64,000 nt of DNA, taken from the NCBI RefSeq assembly GCF_013349955.1, contig NZ_JABVXC010000015.1:36536-100535 (forward strand), read 5' to 3'. Positions 38,497 to 47,600 of the stretch are shown here, one piece after another; within the stretch, counting starts at the first letter, position 1; each line of letters begins with the position of its first letter. Position numbers and translations under genes: made by a program. Origin of the DNA: Onishia taeanensis (GTDB taxonomy: Bacteria > Pseudomonadota > Gammaproteobacteria > Pseudomonadales > Halomonadaceae). The notes beneath the pieces were generated by a model. It worked only from the letters and a program-made list of their open reading frames with translations. It had not been told where the DNA came from and made no database searches.

Positions 38497-39879
38497 ATGC
38501 GCAGGATGATCGATCCGCGAGACGCTCGGCCGCGGGTCGAGCAGCTAACGGACGGCCTTCGAGGCTGGATCGAAAAGCATGCGGTGTCGGGTGAGCGCCT
38601 GCCGTCGATTCGCCGCCTCGCGGTGAATCAGGGGGTCGGCCGTAATATGGTCATCGAGGCCTATGAGCGCCTTGTTGCATTGGGGTTTCTCGTCGCGCGC
38701 CCCGGTGCAGGCTTCTATGTGGCCGAGGGCGCCCGCGAGGTGGCGGAGCGTGAGGCCCGGGCGGGCATGGCTGACGTATCCGATGAGATGTGGCAGCAGT
38801 TCCAGCCAGAAGGCGAGCATCTGCGCCTGGGCTGTGGCTGGCTGCCCACCGCCTGGCGCGATGAGGAAGCCTTCGGCCACGCCCTGCGTCGGGTGACGCG
38901 GCAATCGATGAAGGGGCTTTTTGATTACGGTACGCCACTGGGCTCACCTGAGCTGCGCGCACTGGTGCAGGAACGGCTGCGGGGGCTATCCATCCGGGCC
39001 GATGCCAACCAGCTGCTGACCACTGCGGGTGGCAGCCAGGCGCTTGATGCCATTGTGCGCGGGCTGCTGCGCCCGGGCGATACCGTGCTGGTCGAATCCC
39101 CGGGCTACTACAACCTGCTAGGGTTGCTGCACCTGCATCGCGTCAACGTCATCGGCGTCCCCCGGAACGAAGATGGTCCCGACCCTGAATGTCTCCAGGC
39201 GCTGATAGAACGCCATGCTCCGCGGCTGTTCTTCTGCCACAGCGCATTGCATAACCCCACGGGCACCACCCTGACCGAGGCGGTCGCTCGGCGAGTGCTG
39301 GCGCTGGCCGAGCGGCACGATCTTTGGATCGTCGAGGACGATATCTATGCCGACTTCCAGGTAACGCCCACGCCGCGACTGGCCGCTATGGATGGCCTGC
39401 GGCGGGTGCTCTATGTGGGAAGCTTCTCCAAGACCTTATCCTGCTCGCTGCGGGTCGGTTTCGTTGCCGCGCCGCCGGCATGGGTCAGGACGCTGGTCGA
39501 CGTCAAGATGCTCAGCACCATTGCCACCTCGCCCTTCGCCGAACAGGTGGTGGCGACCCTGTTGCACAACGGCGGCTATCGCCGGCTGGTGGAGCGGCTG
39601 CGGCCGCGCCTGGCGTGGCGTATGGATACCGCTTTGGCGTTGGTTCGCGAGGGCGGCTGGGAGACGTTCGCAACGCCCCAGGGCGGCATGTTCCTGTGGG
39701 CACGTCACCCGGCGTTCGCCTCGTCTCGTGCACTGGTAGCCACTGCGGCGAAGCGGGGTATCAGGCTGTCGCCCGGCGACGTCTTCCTGCCCGAGGCCAG
39801 CGACACGTCCTGGATTCGCCTCAATGTCGCCTACGTTGACGATGCCAGAGCGCGGGCCTTGCTCGCCGATCCGCGCTGA
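38497..39879 (+). CDS. MocR-family regulator (GntR HTH + aminotransferase fold)
   Basis: A 460-residue PLP-dependent regulator. Residues 10-75 form a GntR-type winged helix (ERLPSIRRLAVNQGVGRNMVIEAYERL), followed by a class-I aminotransferase-like domain with TTAGGSQALDAI, N-P-TG (LHNPTGTTLTEAV), IVEDDIYADF and the PLP lysine in GSFSKTLS. MocR proteins sense pyridoxal phosphate or amino compounds and usually control a divergent gene. GGAGGG precedes the ATG. Its stop lies one base from the converging rarA stop. Confidence 0.9.
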   Translation: MRRMIDPRDARPRVEQLTDGLRGWIEKHAVSGERLPSIRRLAVNQGVGRNMVIEAYERLVALGFLVARPGAGFYVAEGAREVAEREARAGMADVSDEMWQQFQPEGEHLRLGCGWLPTAWRDEEAFGHALRRVTRQSMKGLFDYGTPLGSPELRALVQERLRGLSIRADANQLLTTAGGSQALDAIVRGLLRPGDTVLVESPGYYNLLGLLHLHRVNVIGVPRNEDGPDPECLQALIERHAPRLFFCHSALHNPTGTTLTEAVARRVLALAERHDLWIVEDDIYADFQVTPTPRLAAMDGLRRVLYVGSFSKTLSCSLRVGFVAAPPAWVRTLVDVKMLSTIATSPFAEQVVATLLHNGGYRRLVERLRPRLAWRMDTALALVREGGWETFATPQGGMFLWARHPAFASSRALVATAAKRGIRLSPGDVFLPEASDTSWIRLNVAYVDDARARALLADPR

Positions 39880-39880
39880 C

Positions 39881-41221
39881 TCAGCCCTGCTCCTGATCGG
39901 CCTGTGCGTCGAGCTCGGCGCGCCAGTCGAGCATCTGCTTGAAGCGCTTCTCCTGGCCGTACTCGCTGGGGGCGTAGAGGCGGGTGCGCGGCGCGCCCTC
40001 CGGCCAGCAGTCATGTGACGAACCGGCCGGATAGCCGTTGGCTTCGTTATGGGCATAGCGATAGCCCTGACCGTGGCCCAGCGACTCCATCAGCTTGGTA
40101 GGAGCATTGCGCAGATAGCTCGGCACCTCGAGAGTTGGGTGTTCGGCGGCAAAGGCCTTGGCCTTCTTCCAGGCCTGGTCGATGGCATTGCTCTTGGGGG
40201 CAATGGCAAGGTGAATGGCGGCTTGCGCGATGGCACGCTGGCCTTCGTAATCGCCCAGGCGCAGGTAGGCATCCCAGGCCGCCATGACCAGCGGCAGCGC
40301 CCTTGGGTCGGCATTGCCGACGTCTTCAGAGGCAATGGCCGTCAATCGCCGGATCACATCCAGTGGGTCGCCGCCGCCCTGGGTGAACTGGGCGATGTAG
40401 AGCAGCGCTGCATCGACGCGGGAAGAGCGGATCGACTTGTGGATGGCCGAGAGCAGGTCGTAGAAGTGGTCACCCTGCTTGTCGAAGGCGCTGGCCTGAT
40501 GGCCAAGGACCTCGGCCAGGCCGTCTTTTTCGAGCCGCTCGCCGTCGCCGTCAGGAAGGGTGAAGTCGCAGGCGGTTTCCAGAAGTCCCAGTGCCCGGCG
40601 GGCATCGCCACCGGCCGCATGGGCCAGTAGCTTGAGCACCTCGTCTTCTGCCTGGATGCGTCGCGCGCCAAGGCCTCGTCCGCGATCCTCCAATGCCTGG
40701 CGAAGCACCGCAAGCAGCTCCTCTTCATCGAGCGCCTTGAGTACATAGACCCGGGCCCGGGAGAGCAATGCCGAGTTGACCTCGAAGGACGGGTTCTCGG
40801 TGGTAGCGCCGATCAGCGTCAAAAGGCCCGACTCGACATGCGGCAACAGGGCATCCTGCTGGCTCTTGTTAAGGCGGTGGATCTCGTCCAGAAACAGCAG
40901 CGTGGGGCGGTTCTGTCCCTGGGCAACGCCTGCCCGCTCCACGGCGGCGCGGATATCCTTGACCCCCGCCATCACCGCCGACATGTGCTCGAGCTCGGCG
41001 CCGGATTCATTGGCCAGAATCTCAGCCAGAGTCGTTTTGCCGACCCCCGGCGGTCCCCACAGGATCATCGAACGCACGGTGGCGGTTTCGACCATGCGGC
41101 GCAGCGGCTTGCCGAGGCCGACCAGTGCCTGCTGGCCGATATAGTCGCTCAACTGGCGGGGCCGCATCCGGTAGGCCAGGGGCGCGTGCTCCTGGGCATG
41201 CTGCTGGCTGAAAAGATCCAT
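39881..41221 (-). CDS. rarA: Replication-associated recombination protein A (AAA+)
   Basis: A clamp-loader-like ATPase (RarA/MgsA) acting at stalled forks. 446 residues: opening PLAYRMRPRQLSDYIGQQALVG, Walker A GPPGVGKTT (K62), Walker B LLFLDEIHRLNKSQQDALLP, sensor ATTENPSFEVNSALLSR and the C-terminal MgsA tetramerisation domain with YLRNAPTKLM-SLGHGQGYRYAHN. In many gammaproteobacteria rarA follows lolA directly; here an MFS/MocR pair is inserted between. No strong ribosome binding site is visible. Confidence 0.96.
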   Translation of the reverse strand: MDLFSQQHAQEHAPLAYRMRPRQLSDYIGQQALVGLGKPLRRMVETATVRSMILWGPPGVGKTTLAEILANESGAELEHMSAVMAGVKDIRAAVERAGVAQGQNRPTLLFLDEIHRLNKSQQDALLPHVESGLLTLIGATTENPSFEVNSALLSRARVYVLKALDEEELLAVLRQALEDRGRGLGARRIQAEDEVLKLLAHAAGGDARRALGLLETACDFTLPDGDGERLEKDGLAEVLGHQASAFDKQGDHFYDLLSAIHKSIRSSRVDAALLYIAQFTQGGGDPLDVIRRLTAIASEDVGNADPRALPLVMAAWDAYLRLGDYEGQRAIAQAAIHLAIAPKSNAIDQAWKKAKAFAAEHPTLEVPSYLRNAPTKLMESLGHGQGYRYAHNEANGYPAGSSHDCWPEGAPRTRLYAPSEYGQEKRFKQMLDWRAELDAQADQEQG

Positions 41222-41614
41222 GATAAGCGGTGTCCTGTGACGAGGAGAGTTCAGCGTCGCTTTTAGCGCTATTATTTATATGCATATGGTTTCTAGCGCT
41301 AGGCATATCGGTGAAGGAGGCGCTAGGGTTAGATATTCTAGGCTGGCAGCAGATGGGTCACCATAGGTGTACCCTGTTAGGCGTATCCAAACGGGGGGAC
41401 CAGTATCGGGTCACTATTGAATAGCGCCCGTCACGACTATGGCGCCATGGCATCATGTGAGGACGGCATCTGCTTTCATGCTGGTTGTCCAGATCGTTGA
41501 GTGAGACATTAGCGGTCATAGATGCTTGCGCTGAAAGATTATCGAACCCGGAGTCGCTCGGAGAATCCAATGACCATACAGACGTTCGCCCCGGACAGCA
41601 CAGGAGGTCCCGTC
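41222..41614. other. A+T-richer spacer with palindromes
   Basis: This 393-bp spacer between divergent rarA and the hemerythrin-fold gene has lower GC than its surroundings. It carries ATATGCATAT (41278-41287), CTAGCGCTAG (41293-41302) and a GGGTCACC-ATA-GGTGTACCC imperfect palindrome (about 41355-41374). A 64-codon open frame on the plus strand has no ribosome binding site and I do not call it. The palindromes may be operators. Confidence 0.45.
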
Positions 41615-42166
41615 ATGCCGATGCTGAATCAACTGCGCCTGGACCATGCCAACATGGCACGGCTACTGCACGTGTTGCAGCTCAAACACAAGACGCTGGC
41701 GGAGGGGGAGCGGCCAGATTTTCAACTAGTGCGCGAAGTCGTCGATTATATCCTCGACTATATGGACGGTTTTACCGTGCCGCTGGAGAGGGTCTTCGGT
41801 CAGGAGTTGATGGATAAGGCACCCGAAGCCGAGGGACTCAGCGAGCGTTTGGCCGATAACTACCATGCCCTTCACGAACGCCTGATGCGCCTGTCTCACG
41901 ATCTGGATATGGTGCTGATGGACGTGGCAATTCCCATGGACCGCTTCGCAGATGACCTTGGCGCCTATCTCGAGGCACACCGCGCCTACTTGCGCGACGA
42001 ACGCGAAGAACTCTTCCCGTTGATTCGTGAACATTTCGATGACGATGCCATGAAAGTTCTCGCCGAATCCTTGCCCGAGGGTGCAGCAGCCAAGCTTGAA
42101 AGCCTTCAGGAAGCCTACCCGGAACTTTATGCCGAGCTTTGCGCGGCGCCGGACCCGATGGTTTGA
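41615..42166 (+). CDS. Hemerythrin-fold protein with degenerate metal ligands
   Basis: A 183-residue four-helix protein of the hemerythrin HHE class. The opening LRLDHANMARLLHVLQLKH with REVVDYILDYMDGF and the C-terminal AHRAYLRDEREELFPLI align with the domain, but the HHPKE block is TVPLE and the last H-x-x-x-E pair reads YLRDERE, so several iron-binding histidines appear lost. It may have become structural or bind another ligand. AGGAGG stands eight bases before the ATG at 41615; in-frame starts upstream are less supported. Confidence 0.72.
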   Translation: MPMLNQLRLDHANMARLLHVLQLKHKTLAEGERPDFQLVREVVDYILDYMDGFTVPLERVFGQELMDKAPEAEGLSERLADNYHALHERLMRLSHDLDMVLMDVAIPMDRFADDLGAYLEAHRAYLRDEREELFPLIREHFDDDAMKVLAESLPEGAAAKLESLQEAYPELYAELCAAPDPMV

Positions 42167-42287
42167 TGGACTCCTTTCCTGACAGCCGTTTAACGAGAGA
42201 CCTTCGAGGAAGGCTTGAAACAGGCTTGCCGAGCTAGAATCGTCGAAGGTGGCGGCTGTCACAGGCCAACCTCGCCTATCCCACTTT

Positions 42288-42311
42288 CCGCCCGGCCATT
42301 TGGCCGGGCGG
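42288..42311. terminator. Hairpin, second copy of the glsB/gabT terminator core
   Basis: The 24-bp core CCGCCCGGCCA-TT-TGGCCGGGCGG is identical to 1774-1797, here without A- or T-runs. It lies in the 383-bp spacer (42167-42549) before murI, which shows no gene; GGGTAGAAT near 42368 may be part of the murI promoter. Confidence 0.6.
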
Positions 42312-42549
42312 TGTCGTATCGGCGGCGCCATTCGGCTCGATGGGCTCGGCCCCTGGCCGGCGACTGGGGTAGAATGCCTCACTTTGCGGCGGCCATGACC
42401 CGCCGTGCCATCTTCAGCGGGTCTGGTCACATCGAGACGGGTCGCTGAAGGGAAAGGTGTTTGAACAATCCTCGTCTAAGGGCCTCGGGGTGGGGGCCTC
42501 ATCACGCCAAGGAGACCTAGTCCATGCAGTCGATTCAGGACCGTTACGG

Positions 42550-43395
42550 ATGAGCGGTCCTATTCTGATCTTCGATTCGGGTGTTGGCGGCCTTTCGGTG
42601 GTCGCTGCCATTCGCCATCGCCTGCCCGATGTGGTGCTTTGCTATGCCTGCGATAACGCCATGCTGCCCTACGGCACCAAGCCCGATGACTGGTTGGTGG
42701 AGCGAATCGTAACGGTCTGCCAGGCGGCCGTGGAGGCGAGTCAAGCCAGTGCCCTGGTGGTGGCCTGCAATACCGCGAGTACCCTGGCGCTCGAGGCGCT
42801 GCGCAATAGATTGGCGATTCCGGTGATCGGCACCGTGCCGGCCATCAAGCCGGCAGCCGCGGCCAGTCGCAGCGGCCATCTGGCACTGCTTGCGACCTCG
42901 GCGACGGTGCATCGACCTTATACGCGCCAGCTGATCGAGGACTTCGCGGGGCACTGCCAGGTGATGCGACTGGCCGCCGACCCGCTGGTCGGGCAAGCCG
43001 AGCGTCAGTTGGCCGGTGAGACGCTGGATGATCGCGTGATCGCCGATTGCCTGGCGCCGCTGTGGGAGGATCCGGCACTTGATACCGTGGTGCTGGGCTG
43101 CACGCACTTTCCGTTGCTGACGCGAGCGCTTACCGCAGCCGCACCGCGTCCGATCAACTGGATCGATTCGGGAGATGCCATCGCCCGTCGCGTGTCACAG
43201 GTGGTAGCACCGTTGCCGCGAGCAGAAGGTTCCGGCGGTGGGGGCCCCGGCGGCGCTTGGGTGACCGCGTCGAGTGCTTCTCTCGCCTCGGTATTGGCCG
43301 GCTATGGTTTTGCTGCCCCGCGAAGGCTCATGGTGGCGACGACGGCTTTCGAGGCCTGCCACGCCGTTTGCGCATTTGATAGACCGACTGACTGA
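42550..43395 (+). CDS. murI: Glutamate racemase
   Basis: Makes D-glutamate for peptidoglycan. 281 residues; the two catalytic cysteines are C73 (VVACNTAST) and C184 (VLGCTHFPLL), with the conserved FDSGVGGLSV motif (D9) and YACDNAMLPYG near the N-terminus. The final part (GSGGGGPGG) is a Gly-rich loop. The ATG at 42550 has CAGGA upstream; the open frame extends further but without similarity. It is 16 bp before trmA, so both are probably co-transcribed. Confidence 0.95.
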   Translation: MSGPILIFDSGVGGLSVVAAIRHRLPDVVLCYACDNAMLPYGTKPDDWLVERIVTVCQAAVEASQASALVVACNTASTLALEALRNRLAIPVIGTVPAIKPAAAASRSGHLALLATSATVHRPYTRQLIEDFAGHCQVMRLAADPLVGQAERQLAGETLDDRVIADCLAPLWEDPALDTVVLGCTHFPLLTRALTAAAPRPINWIDSGDAIARRVSQVVAPLPRAEGSGGGGPGGAWVTASSASLASVLAGYGFAAPRRLMVATTAFEACHAVCAFDRPTD

Positions 43396-43411
43396 TTCAC
43401 AAGGAGACTCT

Positions 43412-44518
43412 GTGGCCGTACCCGTTGTCGACCCCGCCCGCTATGGCGAGCAGCTCGAGGCCAAACGCGAGCGCATCATCACCCAGTTCTCGCACCTGGC
43501 GACGCCTGAGCTCGAGGTCTTTGCCTCGCCGGCGAGCCATTACCGCATGCGCTGCGAGTTTCGCATCTGGCGTGAGGGCGACGAGCTCTTCTATGCCATG
43601 TTCGAGCCTGATCCGGAGCGCCCGGACAAGAAACGCCCGGTTCGGGTCGACCAGTTCCCGGTAGCCAGCGAGCGGATCAATGAGCTGATGCCACTGCTGC
43701 TCGAGGCGGTGCGCGAGGATCAGGTGCTCGGCCGCAAGCTGTTTCAGGTCGATTTTCTCACCACCCTATCCGGTGAGGCGCTGATCACCCTGATCTATCA
43801 TCGCCCCCTCGGCGAGGATTGGGAATCCGCTGCCCGGGCGTTGGAGCAACGTCTCGGGGTGATGATCATCGGCCGCTCTCGCAAGCAACGCCTGGTACTC
43901 ACACGCAACCATGTCTGGGAGCGCCTCGCCGTCGAGGGGCGCGAGCTTCACTATCAGCAGGTCGAGAACAGCTTCACCCAACCCAATGCCGCGATCTGCC
44001 AGTCGATGCTTGGTTGGGCGTTGGACGCGACGCGCCACAGCGAGGAGCGTGACTTGGTCGAGCTCTACTGTGGTAACGGCAACTTCACAGTGGCGCTGGC
44101 CAAGAACTTTCGCCGCGTGTTGGCGACCGAAATCTCGCGTACCTCAGTGGCATCGGCTAAGGCCAACCTCACCGCTAACGGCGTCGATAATGTCCATGTG
44201 TCGCGGATGTCCGCCGAGGAGTTCTCCCTGGCTCTGAAAGGCGAGAAGGGCGGCCGCCGGGTGGCCGAGATGGGGCTTGCCGACTACGATTTCTCTACCG
44301 TGCTGGTCGACCCGCCCCGGGCTGGGCTCGATGACGAGAGCTGCGATCAGCTCAGCGGTTATGAGCGTATCATCTACATTTCATGCAATCCTGATACGCT
44401 GGTGGACAACCTGGCGCGCCTGACTCAGACCCATGACATCACGCGTTTCGCGCTGTTCGATCAGTTCCCCTGGACGCACCATTGTGAGTGTGGGGTGCTG
44501 CTCGAGCGCCGGGTATGA
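43412..44518 (+). CDS. trmA: tRNA (uracil-54-C5)-methyltransferase
   Basis: Makes ribothymidine at position 54 of tRNAs with SAM. 368 residues, matching E. coli TrmA (366). Motifs: SHYRMRCEFRIWREG, QPNAAICQSMLGWAL, the SAM site LVELYCGNGNFTVALA, VDPPRAGLD and the nucleophile C325 in YISCNPDTL. GTG start with AAGGAG; longer in-frame starts would overlap murI without similarity. Follows murI closely. Confidence 0.96.
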   Translation: MAVPVVDPARYGEQLEAKRERIITQFSHLATPELEVFASPASHYRMRCEFRIWREGDELFYAMFEPDPERPDKKRPVRVDQFPVASERINELMPLLLEAVREDQVLGRKLFQVDFLTTLSGEALITLIYHRPLGEDWESAARALEQRLGVMIIGRSRKQRLVLTRNHVWERLAVEGRELHYQQVENSFTQPNAAICQSMLGWALDATRHSEERDLVELYCGNGNFTVALAKNFRRVLATEISRTSVASAKANLTANGVDNVHVSRMSAEEFSLALKGEKGGRRVAEMGLADYDFSTVLVDPPRAGLDDESCDQLSGYERIIYISCNPDTLVDNLARLTQTHDITRFALFDQFPWTHHCECGVLLERRV

Positions 44519-44678
44519 AGTCAAGGACCGATGCGTAACTGACATGCTCCATGACAAAGGGTTAATTCAGTGGGGCCCGTGATGGGTCTCACGTATCCTT
44601 AAGGTCTCCATGACCGTCATGGACGTGTCTACGAATTTCCCGCCGACCCAGGAGGGTCGGTGTCAGCCGAGGTGATTG

Positions 44679-47600
44679 ATGCAACACGTCGCGATCGATG
44701 ACAAGCAGGAATTGCTGGCCCAGCTCAAGGAACAGCTGGCGCACCGTCTGGACGAGGACAAGGTGAAGGCGATCGCCTCCTTCGCCCAAGTATTCTTCGC
44801 CAATGCCCCCTTTGCCGACTTGGCCGAGCGCCGTCTCGAAGATCTATACGGGGCCGTGCTCTCCGCCTGGCATCTCATGCAGCAACTGGATCCCGACGAG
44901 CCCATCGTGCGGGTCTTCAACCCAGACTTCGAGGGGCATGGCTGGCAGTCGACCCATACCCAGGTCGAGGTGGTGGGGCGCGACATGCCGTTTCTGGTCG
45001 ACTCGGTGCGCATCGAGCTCAACCGTCGCGGCATCACCGTGCACTCCATCTATAATGCGGTGCTGGCCACCAAGCGCGACGCCAAGCATCAGCTCGAGTA
45101 CATGACGGCTACCAATGCCAAGGATGCGCCGAAGGGGCGTGAGTCGCTGATCGTCATCGAGGTCGACCGTCATTCGGATCCCGAGTTGCTGGCCGAGATT
45201 GAAAATAGCCTCCATGAAGTGTTGTCGGACGTGCGCACCGCAGTTGCCGACTTCGAGCCGATGCGTGACCAAGTCAAGGCCTCCCTGGCCGAGCTCAAGG
45301 CCGCCAAGCCGGAAGGTGTCGCAGCGGTTGACCACAAGGAAGCGATTGCCTTCCTGCAGTGGATGCTCGAGGACAACTTCACTTTCCTTGGCTATGACGA
45401 TTACGACGTCGTTCAGGTCAAGGGGCAGGATCAGCTCAAGAAGCGCAAGGGCAGTGAGCTTGGCGTGTTCAAGCTCGATGAAACACGCTATCAGGAGCGG
45501 ATCCGTAACGATCAGGGCGTCGACGGCGATCACTATGTGCTGGTGCCGGAACTGCTGTCTTTTGCCAAGAGCGCCTACCACGCTCGGGTGCACCGTCCGA
45601 CCTACCCGGACTATATCTCCATCGATCGCTATGACGAGAAAGGCAATGTGATCGGTGAGCGCCGCTTCCTGGGCCTGTTCGCTGCCACCGTCTACAACGA
45701 CTCGCCGCGTCACATCCCCGTACTGCGCCGCAAGATCAATGCGGTCATGGAATCCGCCGCCGTCGATCCTGACGGCCACGATGGCCATCAGCTGCGCCAG
45801 ATTCTCAACGTCTATCCGCGTGATGATCTTTTCCAGATCAGCAACGAGGAACTGACCCGCACTGCGGTGGGGATTCTCAATATTCGCGAGCGTCGCCGGG
45901 TGCGTCTGTTCGTGCGCGAAGACCGTTTCGGTAAGTTCTATTCCTGCCTGGTGTTCGTGCCACGCGATGTCTTCTCAACCGACCTTCGCGTGCGCATCCA
46001 GAACCTGCTCTGCGAAGAGCTCGATGCCAGCTTCGGTGACTTCAATACCTATCTTTCCGAGTCGGTGCTGGCGCGCATTCAACTGATCCTGCGCTTCAAC
46101 GGCGACGCCCCGGTGGACTACGACCTCGAACGCCTGGAGCACAAGGTCAGCGCCCTGGCCACCAGTTGGCGCGATGACCTGCACAGCGCCATGGTGGAAG
46201 GCTTCGGCGAAGAGCAGGCCAATCGGCTGCTGGATATCTATCGCGATGCCTTCCCGGCCGGCTACCGTGAGGACTTCAGTGCCCGCTCCGCCGTCTACGA
46301 CATTCATCACTGCGTCGAAGTCGAGCAGGGCGCACCGCTGTCGCTGTCGCTCTATCGCCTGGTCGAGGAAAACGTCGACGGCGTCAACCTGAAGCTCTTC
46401 CACAAGGACCGCCCGATCCCGCTGTCCGATGTGCTGCCGGTGATGGAGAATCTGGGCCTGCGCGTGATCGGTGAGCGCCCCTACGAGATTACGGCCCGGG
46501 ATGGCAGTTACTGGATTCACGACTTCCATCTGGAGCATCACGGCAGCGAAATCGTTAATCTGCAGGAGATGCGCGAGCCCTTCACCGATGCCTTCCAGCG
46601 CATCTGGCAGGGCCAGGCCGAGAACGATCCCTTCAACCGCCTGGTGATCGGCGCCAACCTGAGCTGGCGTGAAGTCGCCATGCTGCGGGCCTATGGCCGT
46701 TACCTGAAGCAGATTCGTTTTGGACTGTCTCAGCTCTATATCGCCACTACCCTGGCGAGCCACCCGGAGATCACCCGCGAGCTGGTGGCCCTGTTCGAGT
46801 TGCGCTTCGATCCTGAGCAGGAAGGCGATCGTGCCGCCGAGGCCGAAGCCTGTCAGTCACGCCTGATGGCGCTGCTCGATGATGTCTCCAGTCTCAACGA
46901 TGACCTGCTGGTGCGCCGCTACATCGAGCTGATCCAGTCGACCCTGCGGACCAACTATTATCAGCCGGACGAGAATGGCGAGCCCAAGGACTACCTGTCC
47001 TTCAAACTCGATCCGTCCCAGATCACCGGCATGCCCAAGCCGCGGCCGATGTTCGAGATCTTCGTCTATGCGCCGCGGGTCGAGGGCGTTCACCTGCGTG
47101 GTGGCAAGGTAGCCCGTGGCGGCCTGCGCTGGTCGGATCGTCGCGAAGACTTCCGCACCGAGGTGCTCGGCCTGGTCAAGGCTCAGCAGGTCAAGAACGC
47201 GGTCATCGTGCCGGTCGGCGCCAAGGGCGGTTTCGTCTGCAAGCGCTTGCCGGAAGGCGGCGATCGCGATGCCATCCAGCAGGAAGGTATCGCCTGCTAC
47301 AAGACCTTCATTCGCGCCCTGCTCGATGTCACCGACAACCTGGAAGCCGGCGAGGTCGTGCCGCCGGTCAAGGTGGTGCGTCACGACGCCGACGACCCCT
47401 ACCTGGTGGTCGCGGCCGATAAAGGCACCGCTACCTTCTCCGACATTGCCAACGAAATCTCGCTGGAATATGGCCACTGGCTGCGTGATGCCTTCGCATC
47501 CGGCGGTGCTAACGGCTACGACCACAAGAAGATGGGCATTACCGCCAAGGGCGCCTGGGAGTCGGTCAAGCGCCACTTCCGCGAGCAGGGCGTGAACACC

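Noticed and set aside
41230..41424. 64-codon plus-strand open frame with a hydrophobic stretch, next to rarA
   Set aside because: No ribosome binding site, position in a promoter region and no recognisable family.
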